58,589 bases of DNA from Vulcanimicrobiota bacterium (GTDB lineage: Bacteria; Vulcanimicrobiota; Xenobia; Xenobiales; JADMJV01): contig JAFKGI010000047.1 of NCBI GenBank assembly GCA_017307785.1, positions 1-58,589 on the forward strand, written 5' to 3'. Positions within the stretch are counted from its first letter, which is position 1. Each line of letters starts with the position of its first letter. The notes under the pieces were generated by a model, which ran no database searches, had not been told where the DNA came from, and was given only the letters and a program-made list of their open reading frames with translations. The position numbers and the translations under genes are program-made. This document shows, piece by piece, positions 32,761 to 42,262 of the stretch.

Positions 32761-33975
32761 ATGACACAGTATTTTTACGGAGTCCGCGATCGCCAGGGCG
32801 CTCGCCAATCCGGTGTCATCAACGCAACTTCGGCCGGCGAAGCGATGTCCCGGCTGCGCGAGCGCTTTCCGCTGGTGCTCCGCCTGGACGAGGTGGGCGG
32901 ACGGCGCCACCTGCTCTCTCGAATCTGGTCCCGCCAGAGGGTTTCCAGCGACGACCTGCTGGCCTTCACCCACCAGCTGTCCTCCATGCTGGCTGCCGGC
33001 CTCTCTTTCGGTGCGGCCATGGAAATCTTGCTGCTCGACCGCGTCCACGGCGCGGCCATGCGCAAAGTGATTGTCGACCTGGCCGCCCAGGTCAGCGAAG
33101 GCCGCTCCTTTTCGCAGGCGCTACGGAATCATCCGTCTGTTTTCTCGGAAATGTACATCAGCCTGGTGGAAGCGGGCGAGAGCTCCGCCAATCTACCGGA
33201 GACCCTGGAGAGACTGGCTGGTTACCTGGAAAAGAACATGCGCTTCAAAATGGAGATGCTCTCGGCCCTCATCTACCCTTCGGTGGTGCTGAGTTTCGGA
33301 ATTTTGGTGGCCGCCTGCATTCTGGCCTACGGCTCCCCCGTGCTGGAGCAGATGTATTCGGCCGCGGGCCTGCGCCTGCCGGTCTTCAGCCAGTTCTTCG
33401 TGTCGCTGGGGATCTTTCTCAAGACGGTCAGTCCGGCGGCCGTAGCCGGCTTCATCCTGACCTATTTGGTGGTGCGTCGCTGGATCCCGAACGGCAGCGG
33501 AGGCCGCCTGGCGCGGCGGATCCTCAGCCAGGTTGGACCGGTCAAGAACTTGCTGCTGGAGGCGGGAGTGGCCCGCTCTTGCCAGACTCTGGCCACCCTC
33601 TACGGCGGGGGAGTGCCGGTGCTGAAGGCGCTGGAGCTGAGCGCTCAGGCCAGCGATCATCCCGACCTCCGTCAGACTTTTTTGCGGGTGCGCAAAGAAG
33701 TCGCGGCCGGAAGCAACCTTTCCGCTCCCCTGCTGGCGTCGCAAATCTTCCCGGCCATGGCCTCGGGAATGATTACCGCGGGAGAAGCCGCGGGCTCACT
33801 GCCGGCGATGCTGGAGCATCTCTCCAAATACTACGAGACTCGCCTGGACTTCGCGTTCCGCTCCTTCTCTCGCCTGGTCGAGCCCTGTCTGATTCTGGCC
33901 GTCGGCTTCCTGATAGGAGCCATCGTGCTGGCTCTGGGACTGCCCTTCATGAACCTGGTGGCGGTGCTGCGCTGA
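32761..33975 (+). CDS. pilC: Type IV pilus/type II secretion inner-membrane platform protein PilC/GspF
   Basis: The 404-residue protein has two T2SF domains: the first about residues 65-190 (FTHQLSSMLAAGLSFGAAME) and the second about 270-395 (SCQTLATLYGGGVPVLKALE). Each is followed by membrane segments. It forms the platform on which PilB acts. AAAGGAGG precedes the ATG at an ideal distance, suggesting strong translation. Its TGA overlaps the ATG of the hybrid kinase. Confidence 0.95.
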   Translation: MTQYFYGVRDRQGARQSGVINATSAGEAMSRLRERFPLVLRLDEVGGRRHLLSRIWSRQRVSSDDLLAFTHQLSSMLAAGLSFGAAMEILLLDRVHGAAMRKVIVDLAAQVSEGRSFSQALRNHPSVFSEMYISLVEAGESSANLPETLERLAGYLEKNMRFKMEMLSALIYPSVVLSFGILVAACILAYGSPVLEQMYSAAGLRLPVFSQFFVSLGIFLKTVSPAAVAGFILTYLVVRRWIPNGSGGRLARRILSQVGPVKNLLLEAGVARSCQTLATLYGGGVPVLKALELSAQASDHPDLRQTFLRVRKEVAAGSNLSAPLLASQIFPAMASGMITAGEAAGSLPAMLEHLSKYYETRLDFAFRSFSRLVEPCLILAVGFLIGAIVLALGLPFMNLVAVLR

Positions 33976-36068
33976 TGTTTCACCAACCTCCCAAGATTTT
34001 GCTGATCGAGGACAATCCCAATGACGCCGAGTTATTGGAAGTGGTTCTGCGCAGCGAGGCGCACGCCGAAGCCCACATCGAGCGAGTGAAGCGGCTGGCT
34101 GAAGCGCTGGAGAAGTTACGCGAGCGCAGCTACGATCTGATACTTTTGGACTTAACCCTGCCCGACGAACGCGGACTGCCTGTCTTCCAGACGGTCCAGG
34201 AAGCGGCGCCGCACTTGCCGATCGTCATCCTCACCGGTCTGGCCGACGAGATGCTGGCCACCGAGACGGTCCGACTCGGTGCCCAGGACTACCTGGTCAA
34301 ACACGAGGTGGAGGGACGCACCCTGGCCCGGGCCCTGACCCACGCCATACAGCGCAAAAAGCTCCAGCTCGAACTGGAAGAAATGCAGCGGCGCAAGACC
34401 GAGTTCGTGGCCATGGTGAGCCACGAACTGCGCAACCCCATGACGGGAATCGTGGGATTCATCCACTTGCTCTCCAAGACGCAGCTGGACGACGTGCAGC
34501 GCGAATACGTGCAGTCGGTGAAAAACGGCGCACGCTCCCTGATGGACCTGCTCAACAATCTGCTCGACCTGTCCAGCGCCGAATCGGGTCATATCTCCAT
34601 GGATTTGCAACCGCTCGATCTACGCGACTGCCTGGAGGGTGCCGCCGCTTTCACCGCACCTCAAGCGCGCGCCAAAGGACTGGAGATGGTGGCCAGTATC
34701 GACCCGCGCATTCCCGACGAGGTGCTGGCCGACAATCTGCGATTGCGTCAGGTATTGATCAATTTGCTGGGCAACTCGCTGAAATTTACCGAGCACGGCT
34801 ACGTCGGTCTATTCGCCCGACTGCGCTCCCTGACCGACCACGAAGCGGTGGTTCGATTCGTGGTGGAAGACAGCGGGCGCGGCATTCCGAGCGACAAGAA
34901 AGCCTCGATCTTTCAGGCCTTCACCCAGGCTCACCGCGATGACCGCGCTCGCGGCGCCGGGTTGGGACTGTCGATCAGCCAGCAGTTGATCGGAGCCATG
35001 GGCGGCGTCCTCGGGGTGGAAAGCCAACTCGGCGAGGGAACGGCCTTCTGGTTCGACCTGCATTTCCCGGTGCGCAGAGCTTCGAGTCTGACGCAGAAAC
35101 TGGCCGGATTGCGCGTGCTCGTTCAAGAAACCCAGCCTCAGGTGGCCGAGGCCTTGATCTTCGCCCTCAGTCAGATGGGCGCGGAAGTCTCCACTCGGCC
35201 CGGCGGCGCCTGTGACCTGATCATCACCGACCGGCCGGTGGTGCGCTCGCCGGTGCCGCACCTGGTCTGTAGCTACGACCGCAATCTGAGTCTACCGATG
35301 CACGCGCGCTATATCCCTCGACCGCTGCGATTGATGGAGCTGGAGCCGATGCGTAGCGCGCAGCCGGTCGTGGAGGTCCTTGCTTCGCTGGAACCGCCCT
35401 GTGGCAGAGTGCTGGTGGTGGACGACGACGCGCTCTGCGCTCAACTGGTGGTGGCGGTCGCGCAGCAGTGCGGCTACGCCTGCGACCACGCGGGCGACGC
35501 GGTCCAGGCTTTGAACTTCGTGGCCGACCATCACTACGAACTGATTCTGCTGGATCATCATCTGCCCGATTCGACCGGACTGGAACTGTCCCAACGAATG
35601 CGAGCCAACGGTTGCACCACGCCCATGATTTCGCTGAGCGGTTCTCACAAGGCTTGCCACCCGAGCTTTCAGGGTTGCCTGGAAAAGCCGCTCAATCCGC
35701 CGGATCTGGAGCGGCTGCTGCAGCGTCCGCCGGCCGTCGACTGGCAGGTGCTGGAACGCTTCAAGAAATTTCAGACCGGCAACAATCAGCATTTGATTCG
35801 CGAACTGGTGCTGACCTTTACCAATTCGGCCTCAGAAAGGACCCAGGCTCTGCGGGCCGCGGCCCTGCGCGGCAGTCCTCAAGAAGTGCGGCGCGTCGCC
35901 CACCTGCTGCGAGGCGCCGCCGCATCGGTGGGAGCGGTGGGCGTAGCCGATGCCGCCAGCGCCCTCGAGGAAGCCCCGGAGCAGCCGCGCCTGATTCAAA
36001 ATCTGGACTATGAAGTGGCCCGCAGCCTGCAGCTATTCCGGCAATTCCTGGAGGACACCTATGTTTAA
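33975..36068 (+). CDS. Hybrid sensor kinase: receiver-HisKA-HATPase-pseudo-receiver-receiver-Hpt
   Basis: The 697-residue cytoplasmic protein begins with a receiver (D59, K109). HisKA (H150 in AMVSHELRNP) and a HATPase domain (NLLGNSLKF, DSGRGIPS, GAGLGLSIS) come next. A degenerate receiver lacking the phosphoacceptor spans about 375-460, a full receiver (VLVVDDDALC, LILLDHHLPD) about 480-590, and a C-terminal Hpt domain has RVAHLLRGAAASVGA. Such phosphorelays feed another response regulator. Sitting between pilC and pilM, it likely ties pilus function to signals, as in Chp/Pil systems, though it is not CheA-like. Confidence 0.93.
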   Translation: MFHQPPKILLIEDNPNDAELLEVVLRSEAHAEAHIERVKRLAEALEKLRERSYDLILLDLTLPDERGLPVFQTVQEAAPHLPIVILTGLADEMLATETVRLGAQDYLVKHEVEGRTLARALTHAIQRKKLQLELEEMQRRKTEFVAMVSHELRNPMTGIVGFIHLLSKTQLDDVQREYVQSVKNGARSLMDLLNNLLDLSSAESGHISMDLQPLDLRDCLEGAAAFTAPQARAKGLEMVASIDPRIPDEVLADNLRLRQVLINLLGNSLKFTEHGYVGLFARLRSLTDHEAVVRFVVEDSGRGIPSDKKASIFQAFTQAHRDDRARGAGLGLSISQQLIGAMGGVLGVESQLGEGTAFWFDLHFPVRRASSLTQKLAGLRVLVQETQPQVAEALIFALSQMGAEVSTRPGGACDLIITDRPVVRSPVPHLVCSYDRNLSLPMHARYIPRPLRLMELEPMRSAQPVVEVLASLEPPCGRVLVVDDDALCAQLVVAVAQQCGYACDHAGDAVQALNFVADHHYELILLDHHLPDSTGLELSQRMRANGCTTPMISLSGSHKACHPSFQGCLEKPLNPPDLERLLQRPPAVDWQVLERFKKFQTGNNQHLIRELVLTFTNSASERTQALRAAALRGSPQEVRRVAHLLRGAAASVGAVGVADAASALEEAPEQPRLIQNLDYEVARSLQLFRQFLEDTYV

Positions 36069-37035
36069 CCTGTTTCGTCGCCCGCGCTCGCTAGGACTGG
36101 ACATCGGCAGTCACAGTCTGAAGTGGGCGCTGCTGGACCGAAGCCGCAAAGAAGTCGTCCACAGCGGCAGCGTGGCCCTGTTCCCGGAACGCACCAGTCT
36201 GCCGCAGACCCTGGACTGGCACCTGTGGGAAACCCGAGTGCAGGAGGTGCTGGAAGAGATTCCCGAGGCCACCACCGTCTATACGGTCGTGCAGGGCAAG
36301 GGCACCGTTTACGGCTACCTGGAATTCCCGGACCTCCCTGAAGACGAACTCAAAGTGGCCGCCCAGGCGGAAGCTCAGCAATCGATCCCTTTCCCCGCCG
36401 ACAGCATTCAGTTCAGCTACACGCGCGTGCCCCCCCTGCGCAGGGGAGTGGGGGTCTTTTACGCGGCAGCCGTGCTGGGTGAGGTGCTGCGCCTACGTCA
36501 GGTGCTGGAGCGGGCGGGACGCGCCCCCAACCGGGTCGAGATCCCCCCGCTGGCCCTGGCTCGAGAGTTTCAGCTCAATCACGCACCCGCTTCTGATGCC
36601 TTCTTCGGTCTGCTTCACCTGGGCTTCTCCACCACTCACTGGGTGGTGGTGCGCGACGGGCATCCCTACTATGCGCGGGATTTCGCCTTTGGCATGGGAG
36701 AGTTCGTGCGGGCGCTGCAACACGGCGATTGGGCGGAAGCGGAACGGGCTCTGAACGAAGCGGATTTCCGCTCACCCGCGCTGGCGGCCCCCCTGCGCAA
36801 ACTGCAGCAGGAGCTCAAGAGAACCCTGGCTCACTGCACCGACTCCCTGCAAGACGTCACTCTTCCGCCCCTGTTGGACATCTATCTGTCGGGTGGGGGC
36901 GCCCGGAGCAACCTGGCCGCTGTGCTGGAAGACAGTCTGCGCCAACGGGTGGTGCCCGACCACTGGCTGCATCTGAAGTGCCCACAACCCCAGGCCGCTC
37001 TCTACAAACTCGCGGCCGGATTGGCGATCCAATGA
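36061..37035 (+). CDS. pilM: Type IV pilus assembly protein PilM
   Basis: The ATG at 36061 overlaps the kinase stop by eight bases. The 324-residue product is an actin-like ATPase-fold protein: LGLDIGSHSLKWALLDR opens the nucleotide-binding domain and YLSGGGARSNLAAVLEDSL is the second phosphate motif. PilM normally binds PilN on the cytoplasmic face and links to PilB/PilC. No pilN, pilO, pilP or pilQ gene follows here, so the alignment complex must be encoded elsewhere. Confidence 0.88.
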   Translation: MFNLFRRPRSLGLDIGSHSLKWALLDRSRKEVVHSGSVALFPERTSLPQTLDWHLWETRVQEVLEEIPEATTVYTVVQGKGTVYGYLEFPDLPEDELKVAAQAEAQQSIPFPADSIQFSYTRVPPLRRGVGVFYAAAVLGEVLRLRQVLERAGRAPNRVEIPPLALAREFQLNHAPASDAFFGLLHLGFSTTHWVVVRDGHPYYARDFAFGMGEFVRALQHGDWAEAERALNEADFRSPALAAPLRKLQQELKRTLAHCTDSLQDVTLPPLLDIYLSGGGARSNLAAVLEDSLRQRVVPDHWLHLKCPQPQAALYKLAAGLAIQ

Positions 37036-37472
37036 TCTATCTGGGCGAACCCGATGCCGGCCTACAAGAAATCTATCGGAACCTGCTGACGCGCTGGCCA
37101 TCCCGGCCCTTTCGAGATGGCCAGCTGCTCTATCAGGAGTTGCAGCGGGAAGCGCCGCGCTTGCTGGTGCTCAACCTGCTGCTGCCGGGAATGGACCCCT
37201 TCCTGATGGTTCGCCTGCTCAAGTTCGACTCGCGCTTCGCGCAAATGCCGATTCTGTGCCTGACTCCTTATGCAGAGCCGGGACTGCCCGATCGCCTCCA
37301 TCGCCTGGGTGCCCGCGGGTGGCTGACTCCCGAGAGCGAATCGCACCTGCTGGTGGAGGCGGTGGGGACGCTGCTGGGAGAAGACCAGGCGGACCCTGCA
37401 CGCTCGGAACTGCCGGGTCTGGCCACAAGAATGACCCCGAGCATGCGCTTGAGAGCCCTGAAAGTCCACTGA
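37032..37472 (+). CDS. Degenerate receiver-domain protein
   Basis: The 146-residue protein has the length and strand pattern of a receiver (MIYLGEPDAGL, RLLVLNLLLPGMDPFL, ILCLTPYAEPG, LGARGWLTPES). The phosphoacceptor aspartate is asparagine and the switch lysine is missing. It probably acts by protein contact rather than phosphorylation. It overlaps pilM by four bases (ATGA) and ends the pilus/signalling run. Confidence 0.75.
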   Translation: MIYLGEPDAGLQEIYRNLLTRWPSRPFRDGQLLYQELQREAPRLLVLNLLLPGMDPFLMVRLLKFDSRFAQMPILCLTPYAEPGLPDRLHRLGARGWLTPESESHLLVEAVGTLLGEDQADPARSELPGLATRMTPSMRLRALKVH

Positions 37473-37578
37473 ACGCAGCACAGGACAAACGTACTCCGCC
37501 GGCGGGACCCGCACACCTGTGTGACGGGTAACCAGACCGCTAGGCTCTCCACAGTATAAATTTCTACTGAGGAGAGTC

Positions 37579-38637
37579 ATGAACAGCATCGATATCCGCG
37601 TCCGCTACCCCTACAAAGGCGCCCAGATGGTCATCTTTAGCGAGCTTAACTGGGAAGAGCCGATCCATCCGGTGGAAGTGGACGAGGAGAAGCATCTTAC
37701 CACCTTCCGCGTAGAAACCGAGAAAACGTTCCTCTACTACAAGCCGTGCTTGATCCTGGGAGAAGAACGCCACTTCTGTCGTGGTGCCAACTACCTGGCC
37801 ATCATGGCGGCCGACGACTACGAAATTTTCCCGCACTTCTTCGAGAAAAGCGTCGGCACCATCTCCGACATCATGAGCTTTGGTGAAGGCGAAGCGGCTC
37901 GCTCGGTGCGTATCTATCTGCCGCCGGGATACGAGGAGAACACGCTCAAGCGGTATCCGGTCTGCTACATGCATGACGGTCATAACCTTTTCTTCCCGGA
38001 AGAAGCCTTCAGCGGCCAGACCTGGGAAGTCACGCGCACGCTGACCTTGCTGGACAACATGAACGTGATCGATCCGGTCATCGTGGTGGCCATCTATCCC
38101 AAGGATCGCATGCACGAATACACCCATCCGGGCTACCACGACTACGGCAAGTTCATCGTGGACATCATCAAACCGCAGATCGACGAGCACTTCCGCACTC
38201 TCACCGACCCGCGTTTTACGGCCGTCATGGGCTCCTCGCTGGGCGGGGTGGTTTCGCTCTACATGGCCTGGGAATATCCGCATATCTTTGGCAAAGCGGC
38301 CTGTCTCTCTTCCACTTTCACCTGGAAGGACGACTTGATGTCGCGCATCCGCGACGAGGACAAGCGCGACCTGAAGATCTATATGGACAGCGGCTGGCCG
38401 GGAGACAACTTCGAAGTCAGTCGCGCCATGTTCGACTTGCTCCAGCGCCAGGGATACGAAGTCAATCAGGATGTGATGTATCTGGCCTTTCCGGAAGCGG
38501 CGCACGGCGAGAATGACTGGGCCACGCGCATTCACATTCCTTTCCAATTCCTCTTCGCTCGCTACGCCCAGAACGATATGAAGCGCCTGCGGGCAGGCAA
38601 GCAGCCCGCCAAAAATCCCCAGTCGGTATCGATTTAA
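37579..38637 (+). CDS. Alpha/beta-hydrolase, enterochelin-esterase-like
   Basis: The 352-residue protein has a beta-sandwich N-terminus (residues 1-90), as in Fes/esterase D-like proteins. The hydrolase domain follows, with the oxyanion/PPGYEENTLKRYPVCYMHDG segment, nucleophile Ser in GSSLGG, and a histidine near the C-terminal FPEAAHGENDWATR. There is no signal peptide. A Shine-Dalgarno GAGGAGAG sits before the start. Substrate is unknown: siderophore esters or acyl groups are possible. It precedes the DUF3060 lipoprotein by 11 bases and is co-transcribed with it. Confidence 0.87.
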   Translation: MNSIDIRVRYPYKGAQMVIFSELNWEEPIHPVEVDEEKHLTTFRVETEKTFLYYKPCLILGEERHFCRGANYLAIMAADDYEIFPHFFEKSVGTISDIMSFGEGEAARSVRIYLPPGYEENTLKRYPVCYMHDGHNLFFPEEAFSGQTWEVTRTLTLLDNMNVIDPVIVVAIYPKDRMHEYTHPGYHDYGKFIVDIIKPQIDEHFRTLTDPRFTAVMGSSLGGVVSLYMAWEYPHIFGKAACLSSTFTWKDDLMSRIRDEDKRDLKIYMDSGWPGDNFEVSRAMFDLLQRQGYEVNQDVMYLAFPEAAHGENDWATRIHIPFQFLFARYAQNDMKRLRAGKQPAKNPQSVSI

Positions 38638-38648
38638 GGAGGTTTGTC

Positions 38649-39257
38649 ATGCGTAAGACTCTAGCCATCTCTCTGACCGCCCTGGCCTTGCTGGCCGGTT
38701 GTTCCAGCTCCCCCACCACTTCGAGCGAACAGGCAGTCACCACCGAAACTTCGGAACGCCAGGTGCCTTCCGTTTCGCAGGAAAAATCAACCGTGGTCTC
38801 GGTGGAAACCGACGGAAACAAACGGACCGACGGAACCTATCAGAGCTCTCACTCGGACTCCGAGGGGGCTCGAGCTTCCGTGCAGGTGCACGCCGAGAAA
38901 TCCAGCGCCGACGGCGCCAGCAGCTCTCACGACAAAGTCATGAAGGTTGCTTCGGAAGGCGGCGACGCGGAAAGCCTGGGATTCACCCAGGATGACAAGA
39001 ACGTGGGAATCACCGGCTCCAACGTCACCAAAGACTTCCAGGTCAGCGGCCAGGACGTGGCCGTCTCCGGCAGCGGCAACACCTTGACCTTCAAGGGAGA
39101 TACTCACGGCCTTTCGGTGACCGGCAGCGACAACCACATTCAAGTTGAGAACGCGGACATGGTTAGCGTCAGCGGGGAAAACAACCAGGTGACCTACTCC
39201 GGCTCCAAGCCGGAAATCACCCAGTCCGGCCAGGGCAATCTGGTAAATCCCCAATAG
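38649..39257 (+). CDS. DUF3060 lipoprotein
   Basis: The 202-residue protein follows a perfect AAGGAGG. It has a lipoprotein signal with lipobox LLAGC, then a long Ser/Thr/Glu-rich linker, and a C-terminal DUF3060-type beta-helix-like repeat: VAVSGSGNTLTFKGD, LSVTGSDNHIQVENA, VSVSGENNQVTYSGS. Each repeat places glycine/asparagine at turns. It is anchored at the membrane facing the periplasm. Function is unknown. Confidence 0.85.
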   Translation: MRKTLAISLTALALLAGCSSSPTTSSEQAVTTETSERQVPSVSQEKSTVVSVETDGNKRTDGTYQSSHSDSEGARASVQVHAEKSSADGASSSHDKVMKVASEGGDAESLGFTQDDKNVGITGSNVTKDFQVSGQDVAVSGSGNTLTFKGDTHGLSVTGSDNHIQVENADMVSVSGENNQVTYSGSKPEITQSGQGNLVNPQ

Positions 39258-39260
39258 TCC

Positions 39261-40100
39261 ATGACCGGCTACCGACAGTTGCTGCAAGAAACTTACTCCG
39301 AGTGGTCTTCCAACAAGGCCCCCCGGTTGGCGGCGGCGCTGTCCTACTACACCTTGTTCGCCATGGCGCCGCTGCTGGTGATCGTCATTCAAATTGGAGC
39401 GATGATCATCGGTGGCGGCCGGGCGGCGGGTCACCATCGCCAGATCACTACCGTTTTAGAACAGATTCTACAATCCAGTCTGGGTCCGGCCACGGCCAAG
39501 ACGGTGGGCGAACTGGTGGAGGCAACCGTATCTCAGCAGGGCCAGGGACTCTTCTCGGCGGCCCTGGGTTGGATCATGCTGCTGGTAGCGGCGGTGGGCC
39601 TTTTCGGGGCTCTCAAGGACGCACTCAACACCATCTGGGAGCTGCCCCCTCCCCCGCCCCGCAGCTGGCCGGAACGCATCCGAGAGCGCTTCACGGCCTT
39701 CTCCTTGATCGCCGGCCTGGCCGTCCTCCTGCTCGTCTCGCTGGCCAGCAACACGGTGCTGGCGCTTTTGCCGCTCGACCACACACTGCTCCAGGTCGTC
39801 AATCTGGCCGTGATCTTCGGTCTGGCCACCTTACTGTTTGCCTTCATCTTCAAATATCTGCCCGACTTGCGCATTCGCTGGAGTGACGTCTGGGTCGGTT
39901 CTTTGGTCACCACCGCCCTCTCAGCATTGGGCCAGGTTCTGCTCTCGCTCTATCTGACCCGGATGGCCACCAGCTCCACTTTCGGTGCCGCCGGCTCGCT
40001 GGTCATCCTCATGGTCTGGGTCTACTATCAGGCGCAAATTCTGCTGTTTGGGGCCACCTTCACCCGCGTCTACGCCAATCGTCTCGGCTCGTACCAGTAG
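39261..40100 (+). CDS. YihY/BrkB family inner-membrane protein
   Basis: The 279-residue protein has the family start RLAAALSYYTLFAMAPLLVI and six hydrophobic segments. The C-terminal SSTFGAAGSLVILMVWVYYQAQILLFGATFTRVYA motif is typical. A proline run (PPPPPPRSWPERIRE) separates the second and third membrane segments. The family was once called ribonuclease BN but is now regarded as a transporter-like protein of unknown role. The gap to the preceding lipoprotein gene is three bases, so they are one transcript. Confidence 0.92.
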   Translation: MTGYRQLLQETYSEWSSNKAPRLAAALSYYTLFAMAPLLVIVIQIGAMIIGGGRAAGHHRQITTVLEQILQSSLGPATAKTVGELVEATVSQQGQGLFSAALGWIMLLVAAVGLFGALKDALNTIWELPPPPPRSWPERIRERFTAFSLIAGLAVLLLVSLASNTVLALLPLDHTLLQVVNLAVIFGLATLLFAFIFKYLPDLRIRWSDVWVGSLVTTALSALGQVLLSLYLTRMATSSTFGAAGSLVILMVWVYYQAQILLFGATFTRVYANRLGSYQ

Positions 40101-40144
40101 CCGTAGACGGGAGACGGCTGGGAGGCGGCGAACCGCTCGACGAG

Positions 40145-41335
40145 ATGTCTCGTAGGACCAGGATGTGGCTAGCTTTGGCGGTATTTTGCGGCCTTGCCGT
40201 GTTCGCGCTGCCGGTTCTGAAAGTCAGCTTTCTTCTGCCCGTGGTGGGACTGGTGGGCTTGCTGGCGACACTCGTATTTTTCTTTCGCCTGGGCGGCGAG
40301 AATCTGCGCGCGCCCGCGGCGGTCCCCCCTCCCCCACCCGCCCCCGTCAAGACGCCTCCCATCGCGCTGGGAGAGCTGAAGATTCTGCGCGAGGTCGGTC
40401 GCTACGCCCTGGTCAAGGAACTGGGGCGGGGAGCTTTCGGGACCGTCTATAAGGCGGTCGACACGAAGAATCCGGAACGCTTTTGGGCCATTAAAGAGAT
40501 GGAATTGACCCTCGGTTCCAAGCACTCCTTAAGCGATCTGCGGCGTTTCTTCGACCAGGAGCAAAAGGTCTTGTCCTGGCTGAACCATCCGGGCATTGTG
40601 GCACGGCGAGACTTTTTTACGGTGGGCACTTCGCTCTACCTGGTCATGGAGTATGTGCCCGGCTACACCCTGCGCCAGGTGCTGACGGCCAATCGAGGCG
40701 CTTTCCTACAAGATTTTGTAGTGGGTCTGGGCGAAACCATCTGCGAGGCGCTGAGCTACCTCCACTCCCAGCGCCCCAACCCGATCATTTTTCGTGATCT
40801 GAAGCCCGGCAATCTGATGCTGGCCGAGGATGGCTCTATCAAGCTCATCGACTTCGGCATCTGTCGTCTTTCCAATCAGAACCAGATGGCGCTGGACTGT
40901 ATGCCCATGCAGGAAGCCGACGAGGTTACCGAGGTGCTCGGACGCTGCCGCGATACGGTGTGTCTGGGAACGCCGGGCTATGCGGCGCCCGAACAGTATC
41001 CCGACAGTGGGGTGCAGAGCGATCCCCGGGCCGATCTTTTCGCACTGGGCGTGCTGATGTGGGAGTTTCTCACCGACGAGCGACCGCCGCGCACACCCCA
41101 GAAACTGGATCGGATCGGCGGTTACAATGCTACAGCCCACGAAGAGCTGCAGCCTCTTTTGGACCGCGCCACCGCCCTGGATCGCAAGAACCGATACTCC
41201 TCGGCCAAGATGCTGGGGCGCGCGCTGACGGAATTTCGCGAGAAGCGCATCTGCGTCAGCCCCGAAAAACTCAAGGCGGACCGACAGATGGCCTACGTAC
41301 GCACCCACAATCTCCTGAAAACCACCTTTTACTGA
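40145..41335 (+). CDS. Serine/threonine protein kinase with N-terminal membrane segments
   Basis: Two N-terminal membrane segments (residues 8-48) and a proline-rich linker precede a complete Hanks-type kinase domain. The G-loop is GRGAFGTVY, K117 lies in WAIKEME, the catalytic loop is FRDLKPGN with Phe replacing the usual His/Tyr (D218), DFG is at 236-238 and APEQ closes the activation loop. The activation loop is long and carries two cysteines (CMPMQ, CRDTVC). There is no extracellular sensor. The 3' end overlaps the convergent gene by seven bases. Confidence 0.93.
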   Translation: MSRRTRMWLALAVFCGLAVFALPVLKVSFLLPVVGLVGLLATLVFFFRLGGENLRAPAAVPPPPPAPVKTPPIALGELKILREVGRYALVKELGRGAFGTVYKAVDTKNPERFWAIKEMELTLGSKHSLSDLRRFFDQEQKVLSWLNHPGIVARRDFFTVGTSLYLVMEYVPGYTLRQVLTANRGAFLQDFVVGLGETICEALSYLHSQRPNPIIFRDLKPGNLMLAEDGSIKLIDFGICRLSNQNQMALDCMPMQEADEVTEVLGRCRDTVCLGTPGYAAPEQYPDSGVQSDPRADLFALGVLMWEFLTDERPPRTPQKLDRIGGYNATAHEELQPLLDRATALDRKNRYSSAKMLGRALTEFREKRICVSPEKLKADRQMAYVRTHNLLKTTFY

Positions 41336-42162
41336 GAGGCGGCTTCGGTCTCCAAAACGGGAGTCGCGGCCGGGGGTTCTTGCTGGGAGAGGTCCTGCAT
41401 GATGCCGGGAGTGTAGAGGGACGGAACCGCGCCCAGTCGTTCGCGGATCTGGGGACCATCGGGTCGTTCCAAAAGGTCGACCGCATGGTACTGCACGAAC
41501 TGGTTGACGGGGAAAGTTTCCCAGTTGTTGCGACTGGTTTCGTAGACCTTGACCACGGTGGCCACGCTCTCATCGCTGGGCTGGGGCAAAAGGGCCAGAG
41601 CCAGTAGGGCCTGGCGACGTGTCACCACATCTTTGGTCTCGACCGAGAGCACCCGATTGAGCCACTCTTCGATGCGCTGCTGGTCCGCTCGGGTGAGGGC
41701 TGGTTCCAAAGCGACGGCCCCCACCAGGGCTACGGTCTGAGCGTGGGGCAGCTTGGAGTATTTCTCCATAAGCTGGCGGCTTAAGCTGGCCATCTGGCTG
41801 TCGGGCACGCCCAGAGCCTCGAAGATCTTATGATGTTCTTCAGGCTCCAATTTGGCGACTTTCTGGTCGTCAAAGCCGCGCGTCCAGAGCACCGCTTTTT
41901 TCGCTCCCAGAACTTTGGTAATTCCCGACTGCGGTCCCAACTGCAAGCTTTTCACGGTCTTCCACAGGTTGGCCTTGGGGAATTCTTCGGGCACCGTAAC
42001 GTTACCCACCTCCACTTCCGTGGGTTCGGGCGCCGCCGACGAGTCCACCGGCAGGCTGACGGCGGCCGGGGCGGGGGTGGCGGCGGCGGTGGGCGGGACC
42101 GAATCGGCCATTGCCTGAGAGCTGAGCATGGCGATTGCCAGGGCGAGTAGAGTCTTTTTCAT
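41329..42162 (-). CDS. Secreted hypothetical protein, helical repeats
   Basis: The ATG at 42162 has TAGGAG eight bases upstream and encodes 277 residues with a signal peptide cleaved near AMADSV. A Pro/Ala-rich linker (TAAATPAPAAVSLP) leads to a mostly helical domain. Segments such as RIEEWLNRVLSVETKDVVTR and RQALLALALLPQPSDESVA suggest HEAT-like repeats. I do not recognise a family. It is probably periplasmic. Confidence 0.7.
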   Translation of the reverse strand: MKKTLLALAIAMLSSQAMADSVPPTAAATPAPAAVSLPVDSSAAPEPTEVEVGNVTVPEEFPKANLWKTVKSLQLGPQSGITKVLGAKKAVLWTRGFDDQKVAKLEPEEHHKIFEALGVPDSQMASLSRQLMEKYSKLPHAQTVALVGAVALEPALTRADQQRIEEWLNRVLSVETKDVVTRRQALLALALLPQPSDESVATVVKVYETSRNNWETFPVNQFVQYHAVDLLERPDGPQIRERLGAVPSLYTPGIMQDLSQQEPPAATPVLETEAASQ

Positions 42163-42262
42163 CGCGGAACTCCTAGTGATGCGTGTTTTTCTCAGCATAG
42201 TCCCAGGGGGTCGTAGCGCCCAGGGATCGCTTTACCGGCCAGGATAGGAAAACATTCAGGAG

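Noticed and set aside
39261..40100. YihY gene as ribonuclease BN.
   Set aside because: The old name is a known misassignment; the protein is a polytopic membrane protein without nuclease motifs.
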